From contig JAIUOB010000001.1 of NCBI GenBank assembly GCA_020161135.1, positions 682,001 through 746,000 of the forward strand: DNA of 64,000 nt, given 5' to 3'. Positions within the stretch are counted from its first letter, which is position 1, and each line of letters starts with the position of its first letter. A program made the translations under genes and the position numbers. A model generated the notes under the pieces. That model was not told where the DNA came from. It worked only from the letters and a program-made list of their open reading frames with translations, and did not search any database. Of the stretch, positions 16,809-28,095 are shown one piece after another. This DNA comes from Gemmatimonadota bacterium. Lineage in GTDB: Bacteria; Gemmatimonadota; Gemmatimonadetes; Gemmatimonadales; Gemmatimonadaceae.

Positions 16809-16894
16809 GTCCGCTGGCGACGGGCGAGGAGGTTCGGTGGGCACAGCGCCGAACGACGGGACCTGCACAGGTGGACTCGATCCTTTCCGCGGAC
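16809..16894 (-). promoter_or_regulatory. Candidate structured 5' leader of ankyrin gene 2
   Basis: On the minus strand the element opens GTCCGCGGAAAGG and closes GCGGAC (6-bp end stem). It encloses ACCTG-TG-CAGGT (16861-16872) and GTTCGG...CCGAAC (16832-16854). The stem order matches the leader of ankyrin gene 1, but the stem sequences differ while keeping pairing. The linker after hairpin 2 is shared (CGAACCTCCT here, CGAACCTTCT there). The ATG is 25 bp downstream. Confidence 0.4.
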
Positions 16895-16941
16895 GGGCGG
16901 CGCCCTGCGCGCCGTGTCCGGGAATGTACAGCCGGGATCCG

Positions 16942-17235
16942 TCAGCTCAACCCGACGCCCCCCACCGGGCGCACCACGTGATGCGCCCCGAAGCCCGCGA
17001 TGAGCGGTTTCGCCTGCGCGATGGCCGCGCGCACCTCGGGGAGCTGCAGCGACGCGCGATGGTCCTCCTCACGTTCCCACACCTCGCTGATCCAGAGCGT
17101 GTTCTCGTCGTTCGTGTCCTCGTACACGACGTAGCTGCGGCAGCCGGGCATGTCGCCGGTGCTGGCCAGCAGGATGTCGCGGAGGGCGTCGCGCGAGCCG
17201 GGCGTGGCGATGAAGCTGCCGATGAGTCCGTACAT
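16942..17235 (-). CDS. Antibiotic biosynthesis monooxygenase (ABM) family protein
   Basis: 97 residues, a typical ABM dimeric ferredoxin-like fold: MYGLIGSFIATPGSRDALRDIL, MPGCRSYVVYED, NTLWISEVWEREEDHRASL and AAIAQAKPLIAGF. Family members such as YgiN are cofactor-free quinol monooxygenases or haem-degrading enzymes; the substrate here is not determined. The gene ends the leftward unit begun by the RibD-C reductase 43 bp upstream. Confidence 0.88.
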   Translation of the reverse strand: MYGLIGSFIATPGSRDALRDILLASTGDMPGCRSYVVYEDTNDENTLWISEVWEREEDHRASLQLPEVRAAIAQAKPLIAGFGAHHVVRPVGGVGLS

Positions 17236-17278
17236 GGGGAGTGCGGGCGTGGGTGAATGACTGTGCGTCGGTGGCGTG

Positions 17279-17836
17279 CTACGCCGACCTCGGCACACGA
17301 TAACGCAGTTCCGCGAAGCCCGTGCCCATCTGCCGCACGCTCTGCAGCGCGAGCGGCGGTGACGTGATCGCGCGCGGCAGCAGGGGTTTGCCGGCACCGA
17401 GCGTGACCGACGCGACCTGCACGATGAGCTCATCCAGCAGGCCTGCGTCATGGAACTGCCCGACGAGCTCGCCTCCGCCGACGATCCACACGTTCTTGTC
17501 GCCCGCGGCCTCGACCATCGCGGCGTGCACCGGGCGAACGTCACCCTGCACGAACCGTACGTCAGCGCCGGGCACCGTGGGAAGCACGCGGTGCGTGAAC
17601 ACCCAGGCCGGCTGCGCGTACGGCCACGGCGCGTGGTGCGGCGAGTCGGGGTTCACGACGTGATCGAGCATCCACTGGTACGTCGCCGCCCCCATCGCAA
17701 GCGCACCGACGTCCTTGATGAAGTCGGGATAGCTGGTGTCGTTGATGTCGCCGAGTGGGAAGAGCCAGTCGAGCGAGTCGTCGGGAGTGGCGAGGAAGCC
17801 GTCGAGGCTGGTTGCGGTGTAGAACTGGGTGGGCAT
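17279..17836 (-). CDS. RibD C-terminal/dihydrofolate-reductase-like protein
   Basis: 185 residues. YTATSLDGFLATPDDSLDWL is the characteristic opening of the RibD_C/YwjB reductase family. GAATYQWM, WVFTHRVLP, GDVRPVHAAM and KNVWIVGGGELVGQFHDAGLLDELIV (the NADPH-binding glycine turn GGG) follow, then PLLPRA. These are NAD(P)H-dependent reductases of unknown substrate. The gene probably shares a transcript with the ABM gene. Palindrome copy 3 lies 49 bp upstream. Confidence 0.9.
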   Translation of the reverse strand: MPTQFYTATSLDGFLATPDDSLDWLFPLGDINDTSYPDFIKDVGALAMGAATYQWMLDHVVNPDSPHHAPWPYAQPAWVFTHRVLPTVPGADVRFVQGDVRPVHAAMVEAAGDKNVWIVGGGELVGQFHDAGLLDELIVQVASVTLGAGKPLLPRAITSPPLALQSVRQMGTGFAELRYRVPRSA

Positions 17837-17884
17837 GGGAGGTGGGGTGGATCGCTCAGCACGCGCGCGCGTGCACACTACCAC

Positions 17885-18013
17885 TTTGACCCTGACTTCT
17901 GACAACCGCCTGGATTCCGACCTCGATCGTTGTCTAAGGTCAGACCTCGGACTCAGACGTCAGACGACGATAGAGGTCAGAGACCAGACGGTGGTCAGAG
18001 GTCAGGGTCAGAG
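17885..18013. repeat. Long imperfect palindrome, copy 3
   Basis: About 129 bp in the 241-bp gap between the amidohydrolase stop and the RibD-C start. The arms match: TTTGACCCTGACTTCTGAC on the left and GGTCAGAGGTCAGGGTCAGA on the right, with CGATCGTTGTC and GACGACGATAG further in. The centre differs from copies 1 and 2, having no GGATCC block. It lies 65 bp past the amidohydrolase stop. Confidence 0.82.
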
Positions 18014-18077
18014 CATGTGCGGGGCGTTCGTGTTGTGGTATGCTAGCGTACGCGCACGGCGTACGGCACGACGGTGT

Positions 18078-19595
18078 CTACCGCTTCACGATCGCTGCGG
18101 CGCGATCAAGCAGCCTGTCGAGCTCGGTACGCGACAGGTACCGACCGTTCATCACGACTGCGGCGATGCGTGTCGTGTTGTCGATGCGCTCCAGCGGGTT
18201 CGCCTCCAGCAACACCAGGTCGGCCAGCTTGCCCGGCGCGACGGTCCCGAGGTCGCGCTCGCGCCCAAGAAAGCGCGCGGGGTTGATGGTGGCACTCTGC
18301 AAGGCGGACAACGGCGTCAGGCCGCCTTTCACGAGCAGCGCAAGCTCGTCGTGCAGACTGAACCCGAAGAAGAGGAACGGGAAGGTGTTGTCCACATCGG
18401 TGCCCGCCAGCAGCATCGCGCCGCCCGCGTGCAGGTCGGCGGGCATGCGCAGGCGATTGGCCACCTCACGCTCCCGCTCGGCGAACACACTGTCCGGCCC
18501 CCGCGGCCCGAAACTGAACCGGCCCTGCACGAAGCCCGCGTCCAACGCCATGGTGGTGCGCCACTGCAGCACCCGTGACGGCGCCACATAGCGGAGCCGT
18601 GGATCGGTGAAGCGCTTCTCGAACTCCGGACTGAGCGGATACTCCCACACGAAGCGCGTCTGCATCTCCACCAGCGTCGGCACGAACCACGTGCCGTTGC
18701 GCGCGAACCGTGCGCCCAGCGCGCGGCACTTCTCCGGGCTGTAGCTGTTCAGCCCCAGCACGAAGGCCGAGTCCTCGATGGCCGCGTAGGGCTGGTCGTC
18801 GAGCGGCGTGTCACCGGGAATGAGCGCGCGCAGGAGGCGCCGGATCTCGTCTTCCGCGGTCGCGCAGGACATGCGGTGCCGGTACGCATGCTCGATGCTC
18901 CGCATGCCGGCATCCGACGCCTCCGCTGCCGTGAGCGCGAGCGGGACGTGACCGGCGAGAGGCATGCCGATGCGTCGGGCCTCGTCCGCGCCGGCCAGAA
19001 AGGCCTCGCGTGAGAGTCTCGTGTACACCTTGATGAAGTCCAGCCCCTCGCGCTGACGCTGCTGCACTTCGGCACGCATCGCGCGCGCGCTGTCGATGGC
19101 GACGTACGTGCCGCGCGACCGTGGCGATCCATCGATGATGCGACCGCTCGCCACGATGCGCGGGCCGAGGCGCTGCCCCCGCTCCACCGAGTCGCGCAGC
19201 GCGACGATCTCCTTCGTCGGCTTGATGGCGCCGGGGTCACGCACCCCGGTCACACCGTTCGCGACGTTGAGCAGCGACGACCACTCCCACCGGTCGAGCG
19301 CGTGACTGTGCATGTCCCACAGGCCGGGGATGAGCACCTTGCCGCGCGCGTCGATGACGCGCGCCCCCGCCGGGATCCGCACCGTCGGACCCACCGCCGC
19401 GATGCGATGGCCGGTCACGACGACGGTGTTGTCGTCCGACACCTGGCCGCTCTCGACGTCGACGATGGCGACGTGCGTGATCGCAAAGGACGACGCGGCA
19501 GGCACGCGCGCGGCGGGGCGGGTCTGTGCGTCGAGTGTGGGGCCACACAGCAGCACACCCATGACACACGCAAACAGGCGGGACCGATGGCTCAT
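18078..19595 (-). CDS. Secreted amidohydrolase (imidazolonepropionase-like)
   Basis: 505 residues with a signal peptide (RLFACVMGVLLCGPTLDAQ). It belongs to the metal-dependent amidohydrolase superfamily. IPGLWDMHSHA is the HxH metal motif. FIKVYTRLS carries the lysine-equivalent after strand 4, and AGHVPLAL and SIEHAYRH supply the later histidines. LLAGTDVDNTFPF gives the catalytic Asp, and GTVAPGKLADLVLLEANPLE is the usual closing strand. Likely substrates are dipeptides or cyclic amides; not assignable further. The start at 19595 is favoured because it begins the signal peptide. Confidence 0.9.
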   Translation of the reverse strand: MSHRSRLFACVMGVLLCGPTLDAQTRPAARVPAASSFAITHVAIVDVESGQVSDDNTVVVTGHRIAAVGPTVRIPAGARVIDARGKVLIPGLWDMHSHALDRWEWSSLLNVANGVTGVRDPGAIKPTKEIVALRDSVERGQRLGPRIVASGRIIDGSPRSRGTYVAIDSARAMRAEVQQRQREGLDFIKVYTRLSREAFLAGADEARRIGMPLAGHVPLALTAAEASDAGMRSIEHAYRHRMSCATAEDEIRRLLRALIPGDTPLDDQPYAAIEDSAFVLGLNSYSPEKCRALGARFARNGTWFVPTLVEMQTRFVWEYPLSPEFEKRFTDPRLRYVAPSRVLQWRTTMALDAGFVQGRFSFGPRGPDSVFAEREREVANRLRMPADLHAGGAMLLAGTDVDNTFPFLFFGFSLHDELALLVKGGLTPLSALQSATINPARFLGRERDLGTVAPGKLADLVLLEANPLERIDNTTRIAAVVMNGRYLSRTELDRLLDRAAAIVKR

Positions 19596-19696
19596 GCCAC
19601 AGAATCTACGTGCGGCGTGTGATGCAGACACGCGCACCGGTATGCCGGGACGCGGGCCGGAGCAACGAGCGTCACGCACGAGCCCGTCCCCTACTA

Positions 19697-19851
19697 CTCT
19701 GACCCTGACCTCTGACAGCCGTCTGGTCTCAGAGCTCTATCGTTGTCTGGATTGTGACATCGGATGCTGTCCAGACTCGGCGTACAGACGTCAGACCTCT
19801 GACGACGATAGAAGTCAGAATCCAGACGGTTGTCTGAGGTCAGGGTCAGAG
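19697..19851. repeat. Long imperfect palindrome, copy 4
   Basis: About 155 bp between the oxyR stop and the amidohydrolase start. The outermost arms are the best matched of all copies: CTCTGACCCTGACCTCTGAC at the left end and GAGGTCAGGGTCAGAG at the right end. The inner blocks are CTCTATCGTTGTCTGG and GACGACGATAGAAGTC. The central 35 bp are unrelated to copies 1 and 2. It ends 23 bp from the oxyR stop. Confidence 0.85.
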
Positions 19852-19874
19852 CAGGTGGAGGGGGCGGTCATTGG

Positions 19875-23104
<3,230 letters not shown>

Positions 23105-23110
23105 GCACCC

Positions 23111-23159
23111 ACAACCCACAACCCACAACGCACAACACACAACGCACAACCCACAACCC
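23111..23159. repeat. Heptanucleotide tandem array after katG
   Basis: Seven consecutive 7-bp units, ACAACCC or ACAACGC/ACAACAC. The variants are arranged symmetrically (CCC, CCC, CGC, CAC, CGC, CCC, CCC at the third to last bases). The array starts 7 bp after the katG stop and ends just before the terminator hairpin. It has strong strand asymmetry, with no G except at two positions. Confidence 0.85.
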
Positions 23160-23161
23160 AC

Positions 23162-23196
23162 CACGCGGGGCGCACCACACCGGTGCGCCCCGCGTG
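23162..23196. terminator. Bidirectional terminator hairpin, katG/SDR
   Basis: A perfect 15-bp stem (CACGCGGGGCGCACC with GGTGCGCCCCGCGTG) and a 5-base loop, between convergent katG and the SDR gene. There is no U-tract, as is common in very GC-rich genomes. Position and stem strength support termination in both directions. Confidence 0.75.
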
Positions 23197-23200
23197 ACGT

Positions 23201-23959
23201 TCAGGGCAGCCGCAACACGCCGCGTCCGCCATCGACGCCGACGATCTGCCCGGTCATCCACGAGGCGTCCGACGACACGAGGAAGGCGGCCAGCGCCGCG
23301 ACATCGTCGGCCGTGCCGAGTCGACGCAAGGGATGCTGCGCGGCGAGCGTCTCCACCGTTTTCTCGTTGGCCAGCAGGCGCGCCGCGAGCGGCGTCGCGG
23401 TGAGTGACGGTGCCACGGCGTTCACACGTACCTTGGGCGCCAGCTCGGCGGCCAGCGCGAGCGTGAGCCCCGACACGGCAGCCTTGGCCGCACCAATCGA
23501 CGCGTGAAAGGCGAAGCCCTGCGACGCCGCGACACTCGAGAACAGCACGACCGCGCCGCCGTCGGGCGCCCGCTGCAACGACGGCAGCAACGCGCGCACC
23601 GCCGACGCGGCTCCCGTGACGTTCACGGCGTAGTCGTGCGCGAAGTCGTCGGCCGTGAGCCGCGCGAGCGGCTTGAGCGTGAGCGTGCCCACGGCGTACA
23701 CGAGGCCGGCAACGGTCGCCGCATCGCCGCCGAGGTCGGCCAGCACACGCGCCCCGAGCGCGGCGTCGGTGACGTCGCCCACCGTGACCCCGGCCCCGAG
23801 TGGTGCGGCGACCGCGGCAAGCGCGTCCGCATTGCGTCCCACGAGATGCACGGGCGTGCCGCGCGCGTGCAGGCGCCGTGCCGTCGCCGCGCCGATGCCC
23901 CCGTTTCCACCGTAGATGACCACGGTGCCCTGTGCTGCGGTCTGCGTGCTGCCTGTCAT
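23201..23959 (-). CDS. SDR-family oxidoreductase lacking the catalytic tyrosine
   Basis: 252 residues of short-chain dehydrogenase fold. GGNGGIGAATA (residues 17-27) is the Rossmann glycine motif. VGDVTDAA is the nucleotide-acid contact and YAVNVTG the NNAG-equivalent region. VVLFSSVAAS contains the catalytic serine area. The YxxxK motif is replaced: the sequence reads HASIGAAKAAVSGL, with Ile at the tyrosine position while Lys is kept. RVNAVAPSLTATPLA and MTGQIVGVDGG complete the family. The same HxSI..AK pattern occurs in an SDR subgroup, so it may be functional in another way. The substrate is unknown. The start ATG at 23959 gives MTGSTQTAA before the first strand. Confidence 0.88.
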   Translation of the reverse strand: MTGSTQTAAQGTVVIYGGNGGIGAATARRLHARGTPVHLVGRNADALAAVAAPLGAGVTVGDVTDAALGARVLADLGGDAATVAGLVYAVGTLTLKPLARLTADDFAHDYAVNVTGAASAVRALLPSLQRAPDGGAVVLFSSVAASQGFAFHASIGAAKAAVSGLTLALAAELAPKVRVNAVAPSLTATPLAARLLANEKTVETLAAQHPLRRLGTADDVAALAAFLVSSDASWMTGQIVGVDGGRGVLRLP

Positions 23960-24137
23960 ACCGATTGTCGGCTCCAGTGCGTGTCTGCGCGGCGCGTCCG
24001 TGCGTGGGCCAGTGCGCCCCTCGCACGCGCGCCAAGGGTCAACGCACCAGGAGGGCGGTCGGCTCCCAGCCTTCACGCCGCGCCCGGTGCACGCTCCGGC
24101 AGCGATGGCGCCACGCCGCACGCCGTCGGGCGTGACG

Positions 24138-25697
24138 TCACGCGTACGTGGCCAGCACCTCGAGGAACGCGTCGCCGTAGCGATCGAGCTTGGCATGCCC
24201 GACGCCCGGCACCTGCAGCAGGTCGCCATGCGACGACGGGCGCCGCACGACCATCTCCAGCAACACCTTGTCACCGAACACGATGTACGCCGGCACGCCG
24301 GCCTCGTCGGCCAGCTCACGCCGCACCGCGCGCAGCGCGTCGAACAGGGCGCGGTCGTCGGCGTCGAGCGCTTCGGCGTCGAGGGTGCTGCGCGTCCCGG
24401 TGCGCCCGCGCCCGTCGTCGCGCCCACCACGCCGCCACCCGGCCGCGGCGACACGCTCCTCCTCGAGCAGCTCGGCCAGCCGCGCGTCCATGGGCACGCC
24501 GGTGCAGTGATCGCACGACGCACCGCAGGGCGCGATGGCCTCGTCGAAGTGCGCGACCAGCGCCTGATGCCGGCACCGCGACTGTTCGAGCAGGTCGAAC
24601 AGCCCCACCGTGGCGGCACGCCCGCGGCGGCGCAGTGTGTCGTCCTCGAGCTTGTCGAGGAAGTGCTCGTGCATCTTCACGTCGGCCCACGAGTAGAAGC
24701 AGACGCAGTCGCTGGGCAGGCCATCACGACCGGCGCGACCGATCTCCTGGTACCACGACTCGATGTCGCGGGGCATGTCGCGGTGAATGACGAAGCGCAC
24801 GTTGGGCTTGTCGATCCCCATGCCGAAGGCGACCGTCGCGACCACGACCTCGACGTCGTCGCGCTGGAACGCCTCCTGGTTGCGGGTGCGCACCTCGGGC
24901 TCGAGTCCGGCGTGGTAGGGCAATGCGCGCACGCCCTGCGCGACGAGGAACTCGGTGGTCTGCTCGACACTCTTGCGGCTCTGGCAGTACACGATGCCGC
25001 TCGCGTCGCGGTGCGACCGCACCAGCGCGAGGATCTCGCGGCGCGTGTTGCCGCCCTGCCCCTTCTTGCGCACGCCGACGCGCAGGTTGGGGCGGAAGAA
25101 CGAGCCCTTGAAGCCGGCCGGCTTCTTCATGCCGAGCTGGCGCAGGATGTCGCGCGCCACGTCGCGGGTGGCGGTGGCGGTGAGCGCGAGCACCGGCACG
25201 TCGAGCTGCTGCTTGAGCCCCTGCAGTCGGCGGTAGGACGGGCGGAAGTCGTGTCCCCACTGGCTGATGCAGTGCGCTTCGTCCACCACGAGCAGCGACA
25301 CCGGGCACCCCTGGACGAAGTCACCCAGGTAGCCGTCGAGCGCCTCGGGGGCGAGGTACACCAGCTCGTAGTCGCCGCGGCGGAAGCCGTCGAGACGCGC
25401 GCGCCGCTCGTCGGGGTCGAGCGTGGAGTTGATGGTGGTCACGCGGAAGCCCAGCCCGGCGACGGCGTCCACCTGGTCCTTCATGAGCGAGATGAGCGGC
25501 GAGATGACGAGCACCGTGCCGCCCAGCAGCCGCGCGGGGAGCTGATAGGTGAGCGACTTGCCCGCGCCGGTGGGCATGAGCGCGATGCAGTCGCGCCCGG
25601 CGAGCACCGCCTCGATGATCTCCTGCTGTCCCGGCCGGAAGCTGTCGTAGCCGAACACGTCGCGGAGGACGTCGAGCGGCGTGCGCACATCGGTCAT
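24138..25697 (-). CDS. recQ: ATP-dependent DNA helicase RecQ, compact form
   Basis: 519 residues. [14 protein letters not shown] is motif 0, [16 protein letters not shown]alker A, and [19 protein letters not shown] the DEAH box with the RecQ-specific aromatic loop. The second helicase lobe includes [34 protein letters not shown] and [10 protein letters not shown]. The zinc module is [13 protein letters not shown]...CGASCDHC. An HRDC domain forms the last 75 residues. The winged-helix half of the RQC region, normally about 100 residues, is not present, so the protein is shorter than the roughly 610 residues of E. coli RecQ. Its role is repair and recombination fork processing. Confidence 0.95.
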   Translation of the reverse strand: MTDVRTPLDVLRDVFGYDSFRPGQQEIIEAVLAGRDCIALMPTGAGKSLTYQLPARLLGGTVLVISPLISLMKDQVDAVAGLGFRVTTINSTLDPDERRARLDGFRRGDYELVYLAPEALDGYLGDFVQGCPVSLLVVDEAHCISQWGHDFRPSYRRLQGLKQQLDVPVLALTATATRDVARDILRQLGMKKPAGFKGSFFRPNLRVGVRKKGQGGNTRREILALVRSHRDASGIVYCQSRKSVEQTTEFLVAQGVRALPYHAGLEPEVRTRNQEAFQRDDVEVVVATVAFGMGIDKPNVRFVIHRDMPRDIESWYQEIGRAGRDGLPSDCVCFYSWADVKMHEHFLDKLEDDTLRRRGRAATVGLFDLLEQSRCRHQALVAHFDEAIAPCGASCDHCTGVPMDARLAELLEEERVAAAGWRRGGRDDGRGRTGTRSTLDAEALDADDRALFDALRAVRRELADEAGVPAYIVFGDKVLLEMVVRRPSSHGDLLQVPGVGHAKLDRYGDAFLEVLATYA

Positions 25698-25802
25698 GGC
25701 GCGCAAGCTAGCGGGCCGATGCGCGGACCGCTGGTGCCGCGCCGCGTACGGTGGCACTGTTGATGGGTTCCGGTACGCCCTGCCGCTTCGCCCCTCCCTG
25801 CC

Positions 25803-26525
25803 ATGATCCGTCGCCTGCTCGCCCTCGCCGTCCTCGCCCTTGTCGCGCCCGTGACCGGTTCGGCGCAGGGCGCCTCGTCTGCGCCCCCCGCGGCGGCCAA
25901 CACGCTCACCGCCGCCGAGCGGGCGGCCGGTTGGCGCCTGCTCTTCGACGGCACGTCGATGAGCGCGTGGCGCGGGTATCAGCAGGACGCGATGCCGCCG
26001 GAGTGGATGGCGGTGGACGGCACGCTCACGAAGATCCGCAACACGAACGACATCGTGACGCGCGAGCAGTTCGGCGATTTCGAGCTGCTCATCGAGTGGA
26101 AGGTGGCCGCGCGCGGCAACGCCGGCATTTTCTATCGCGCGACGGAGGCCGAGACCAAGGTGTACTGGAGTGCGCCGGAGTATCAGCTCGCGGAGGACTC
26201 GCTCACGCCGGACAGCCGGAACATGCTCACAGCCGTGGCCGCGGTGTACGGCTTCTATCCGTCGAAGCGCGGCGTGGCGAAGGCGGCGGGCGAGTGGAAC
26301 AGCACGCGCATCGTGGCCAAGGGCGCGCACGTCGAGCACTGGCTCAACGGGCAGCTCATCGCGCAGTACGAACTGGGCAGCCCGGACTGGACGGAGAAGT
26401 TCAAGGCCTCGAAGTTCGCGCCGTATCCCGAATGGGGGCGCGCCAAGCGCGGCTACATCGCCATCCAGGGCGACCACAACGGCGCCCTGTCGCTGCGCAA
26501 CATCAAGATTCGCGAGCTGAAGTGA
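25803..26525 (+). CDS. Secreted DUF1080 (3-keto-disaccharide hydrolase fold) protein
   Basis: 240 residues with signal peptide [23 protein letters not shown]. The single domain is DUF1080: [86 protein letters not shown] and [20 protein letters not shown]. This jelly-roll domain occurs in secreted glycoside hydrolases acting on 3-keto-glycosides. It is probably periplasmic. It lies 40 bp upstream of xthA, with no obvious functional link. Confidence 0.9.
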   Translation: MIRRLLALAVLALVAPVTGSAQGASSAPPAAANTLTAAERAAGWRLLFDGTSMSAWRGYQQDAMPPEWMAVDGTLTKIRNTNDIVTREQFGDFELLIEWKVAARGNAGIFYRATEAETKVYWSAPEYQLAEDSLTPDSRNMLTAVAAVYGFYPSKRGVAKAAGEWNSTRIVAKGAHVEHWLNGQLIAQYELGSPDWTEKFKASKFAPYPEWGRAKRGYIAIQGDHNGALSLRNIKIRELK

Positions 26526-26565
26526 CGCCTGCGGTGCAAGGCATTCTGCAGCGGGGCGCTCGGCC

Positions 26566-27363
26566 ATGAAGATCTACTCCTGGAACGTCAACGGACTGCG
26601 GGCGGTGATCAAGAAGGGGGTGTTCCTGCCCTTCATCGAGACGCACCGCCCCGACATCCTCTGCCTGCAGGAAACCAAGTCCGAACGCGGCCAGGTGGAC
26701 CTCGACCTGCCCGACTACCACGAGTTCTGGAACTCGGCCGAGACGAAGGGCTACTCCGGTACCGCGATCTTCAGCCGCACCAAGCCGCTGTCGGTGACCA
26801 CCGGCTTCCCGAAGGCCATCGCGAAGAAGTTCGACCTCACCGACGACGAAGGGCGCGACAGTGCCAGCGAAGGGCGCGTCATCACGGCCGAGTTCGCGAA
26901 GTACTACGTGGTCACCGTGTACACGCCCAACGCCAAGGACGATCTCACGCGGCTGGCGCTGCGCGCCCAGCACTGGGACCCGGCGTTCCTCGCGCACTGC
27001 AAGGCGCTGGAGAAGAAGAAGCCGGTGATCTTCTGCGGCGATCTCAACGTGGCGCACACCGAGCTCGATCTCGCGAACCCGAAGACCAACAAGGGGCGCA
27101 AGGGCTTCACCACCGAGGAGCGGGCCGGCTTCCAGGCGTTCGTCGACGCCGGCTTCGTCGACACGTTGCGCCTGTTTCGCGAGGGCAACGGGCACTACAC
27201 GTGGTGGAGTCACTTCGCCAATGCCCGCGCCCGGAACATCGGCTGGCGGATCGACTACGTGCTCGTGTCGGCGGCCCTCCGCAAGGCCGTGAAGGCCGCC
27301 GACATCCACCCCGATGTGCTGGGCAGCGATCACTGCCCGGTGAGCATCACACTCGGGAAGTAG
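26566..27363 (+). CDS. xthA: Exodeoxyribonuclease III / AP endonuclease
   Basis: 265 residues, the usual length. All EEP-fold motifs are present: [14 protein letters not shown] (metal Asn), LCLQETKSE (metal Glu), [22 protein letters not shown] (catalytic Asp and Asn), WRIDYVLVS and VLGSDHCPV (catalytic Asp-His). The enzyme cuts 5' of abasic sites and degrades 3' ends in base-excision repair. It is cytoplasmic. Confidence 0.97.
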   Translation: MKIYSWNVNGLRAVIKKGVFLPFIETHRPDILCLQETKSERGQVDLDLPDYHEFWNSAETKGYSGTAIFSRTKPLSVTTGFPKAIAKKFDLTDDEGRDSASEGRVITAEFAKYYVVTVYTPNAKDDLTRLALRAQHWDPAFLAHCKALEKKKPVIFCGDLNVAHTELDLANPKTNKGRKGFTTEERAGFQAFVDAGFVDTLRLFREGNGHYTWWSHFANARARNIGWRIDYVLVSAALRKAVKAADIHPDVLGSDHCPVSITLGK

Positions 27364-27382
27364 CGCGCCGCGACGCACGGTG

Positions 27383-27409
27383 GCGCAGGCCCGCCCTCAG
27401 GGCCCGCGC
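27383..27409. terminator. Possible terminator hairpin between xthA and the NTF2-like gene
   Basis: GCGCAGGCCC and GGGCCCGCGC can form a 10-bp stem with one mismatch and a 7-base loop. It lies between convergent genes and overlaps the last codons of the leftward one. Confidence 0.4.
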
Positions 27410-27945
27410 AACTCCCAGAGCACGTTGAGGATCACCCAGCGCTCCTGCCAGCGGACCAGCTGCAGGTAGTCGACCCACCCACCGGCATCGACGCGCACGC
27501 TGGCGGCGTTGCGGAAGATGTCGAGGATGCGGACATCGGTACGCTGCTGCGCGGCCGGTGTCGTGCGGCCGCCGCCGGCCGACGTGCCGCGCACCAGTTG
27601 CGACGCGCCCATCGTCTGGATGAAGCGCCGTCCGTCCGGGTCGACCGTCATGATGCGCTTGACCAGCTCCGGATGCAGCGCCGACGCCATGCGTGCGCCG
27701 TCGGCGGTGTACCACCCCTCGATGTAGTCGCGCGCTGCGCGCGTGATGCCCGCGCTGTCGGCGGCCGACGCGGACGCTCCGACCACCGGCGTCTGCTGTG
27801 CGTGTGCGCGCGTTGCGGCCAGCGCGCCGGTGAGCACGCAGGCCAGCGTCGCGACCGCGTGCACGGCGAGGCGACGCGTGCGGCGGGACGGGCCGCGCCG
27901 CTGGTGCGCGCCCGTGGACATCGAGATGCGGTGAGGCTGTGGCAT
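27397..27945 (-). CDS. Secreted NTF2-like (putative lumazine-binding) protein
   Basis: 182 residues. The start at 27945 is supported by GGGAG five bases upstream. A long basic N-terminus precedes the signal-peptide core VHAVATLACVLTGALAATRAH. The mature domain starts AARDYIEGWYTADGARMASALHPELVKRIM, the family's opening helix, followed by TDVRILDIFRNAASVRVDAGGWVDYLQLVRWQERWVILNVLWEL. No catalytic residues can be identified. The fold is complete, unlike the homologue at 9863-10219. Confidence 0.82.
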   Translation of the reverse strand: MPQPHRISMSTGAHQRRGPSRRTRRLAVHAVATLACVLTGALAATRAHAQQTPVVGASASAADSAGITRAARDYIEGWYTADGARMASALHPELVKRIMTVDPDGRRFIQTMGASQLVRGTSAGGGRTTPAAQQRTDVRILDIFRNAASVRVDAGGWVDYLQLVRWQERWVILNVLWELRGP

Positions 27946-28095
27946 GCGTGCTCCCGGTGAAGGTGGTGCCGACAGTGGGCACGGACCCGGGGCGCCACCA
28001 GCGCGTGGGGACAGAACGGCCGCGGCATGGGGCAGTCCGGCCGCGCGGCCCGCGCCCCCATGGCACCGCGCACACCACGCGCCGAGATTGCCCGC

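Noticed and set aside
10824..19851. CRISPR interpretation of the four repeats
   Set aside because: Copies are kilobases apart with genes between, differ in sequence, and no cas genes are present.
10824..19851. Insertion-sequence interpretation of the repeats
   Set aside because: No transposase and no target duplication that I can recognise; a MITE remains possible but unproven.
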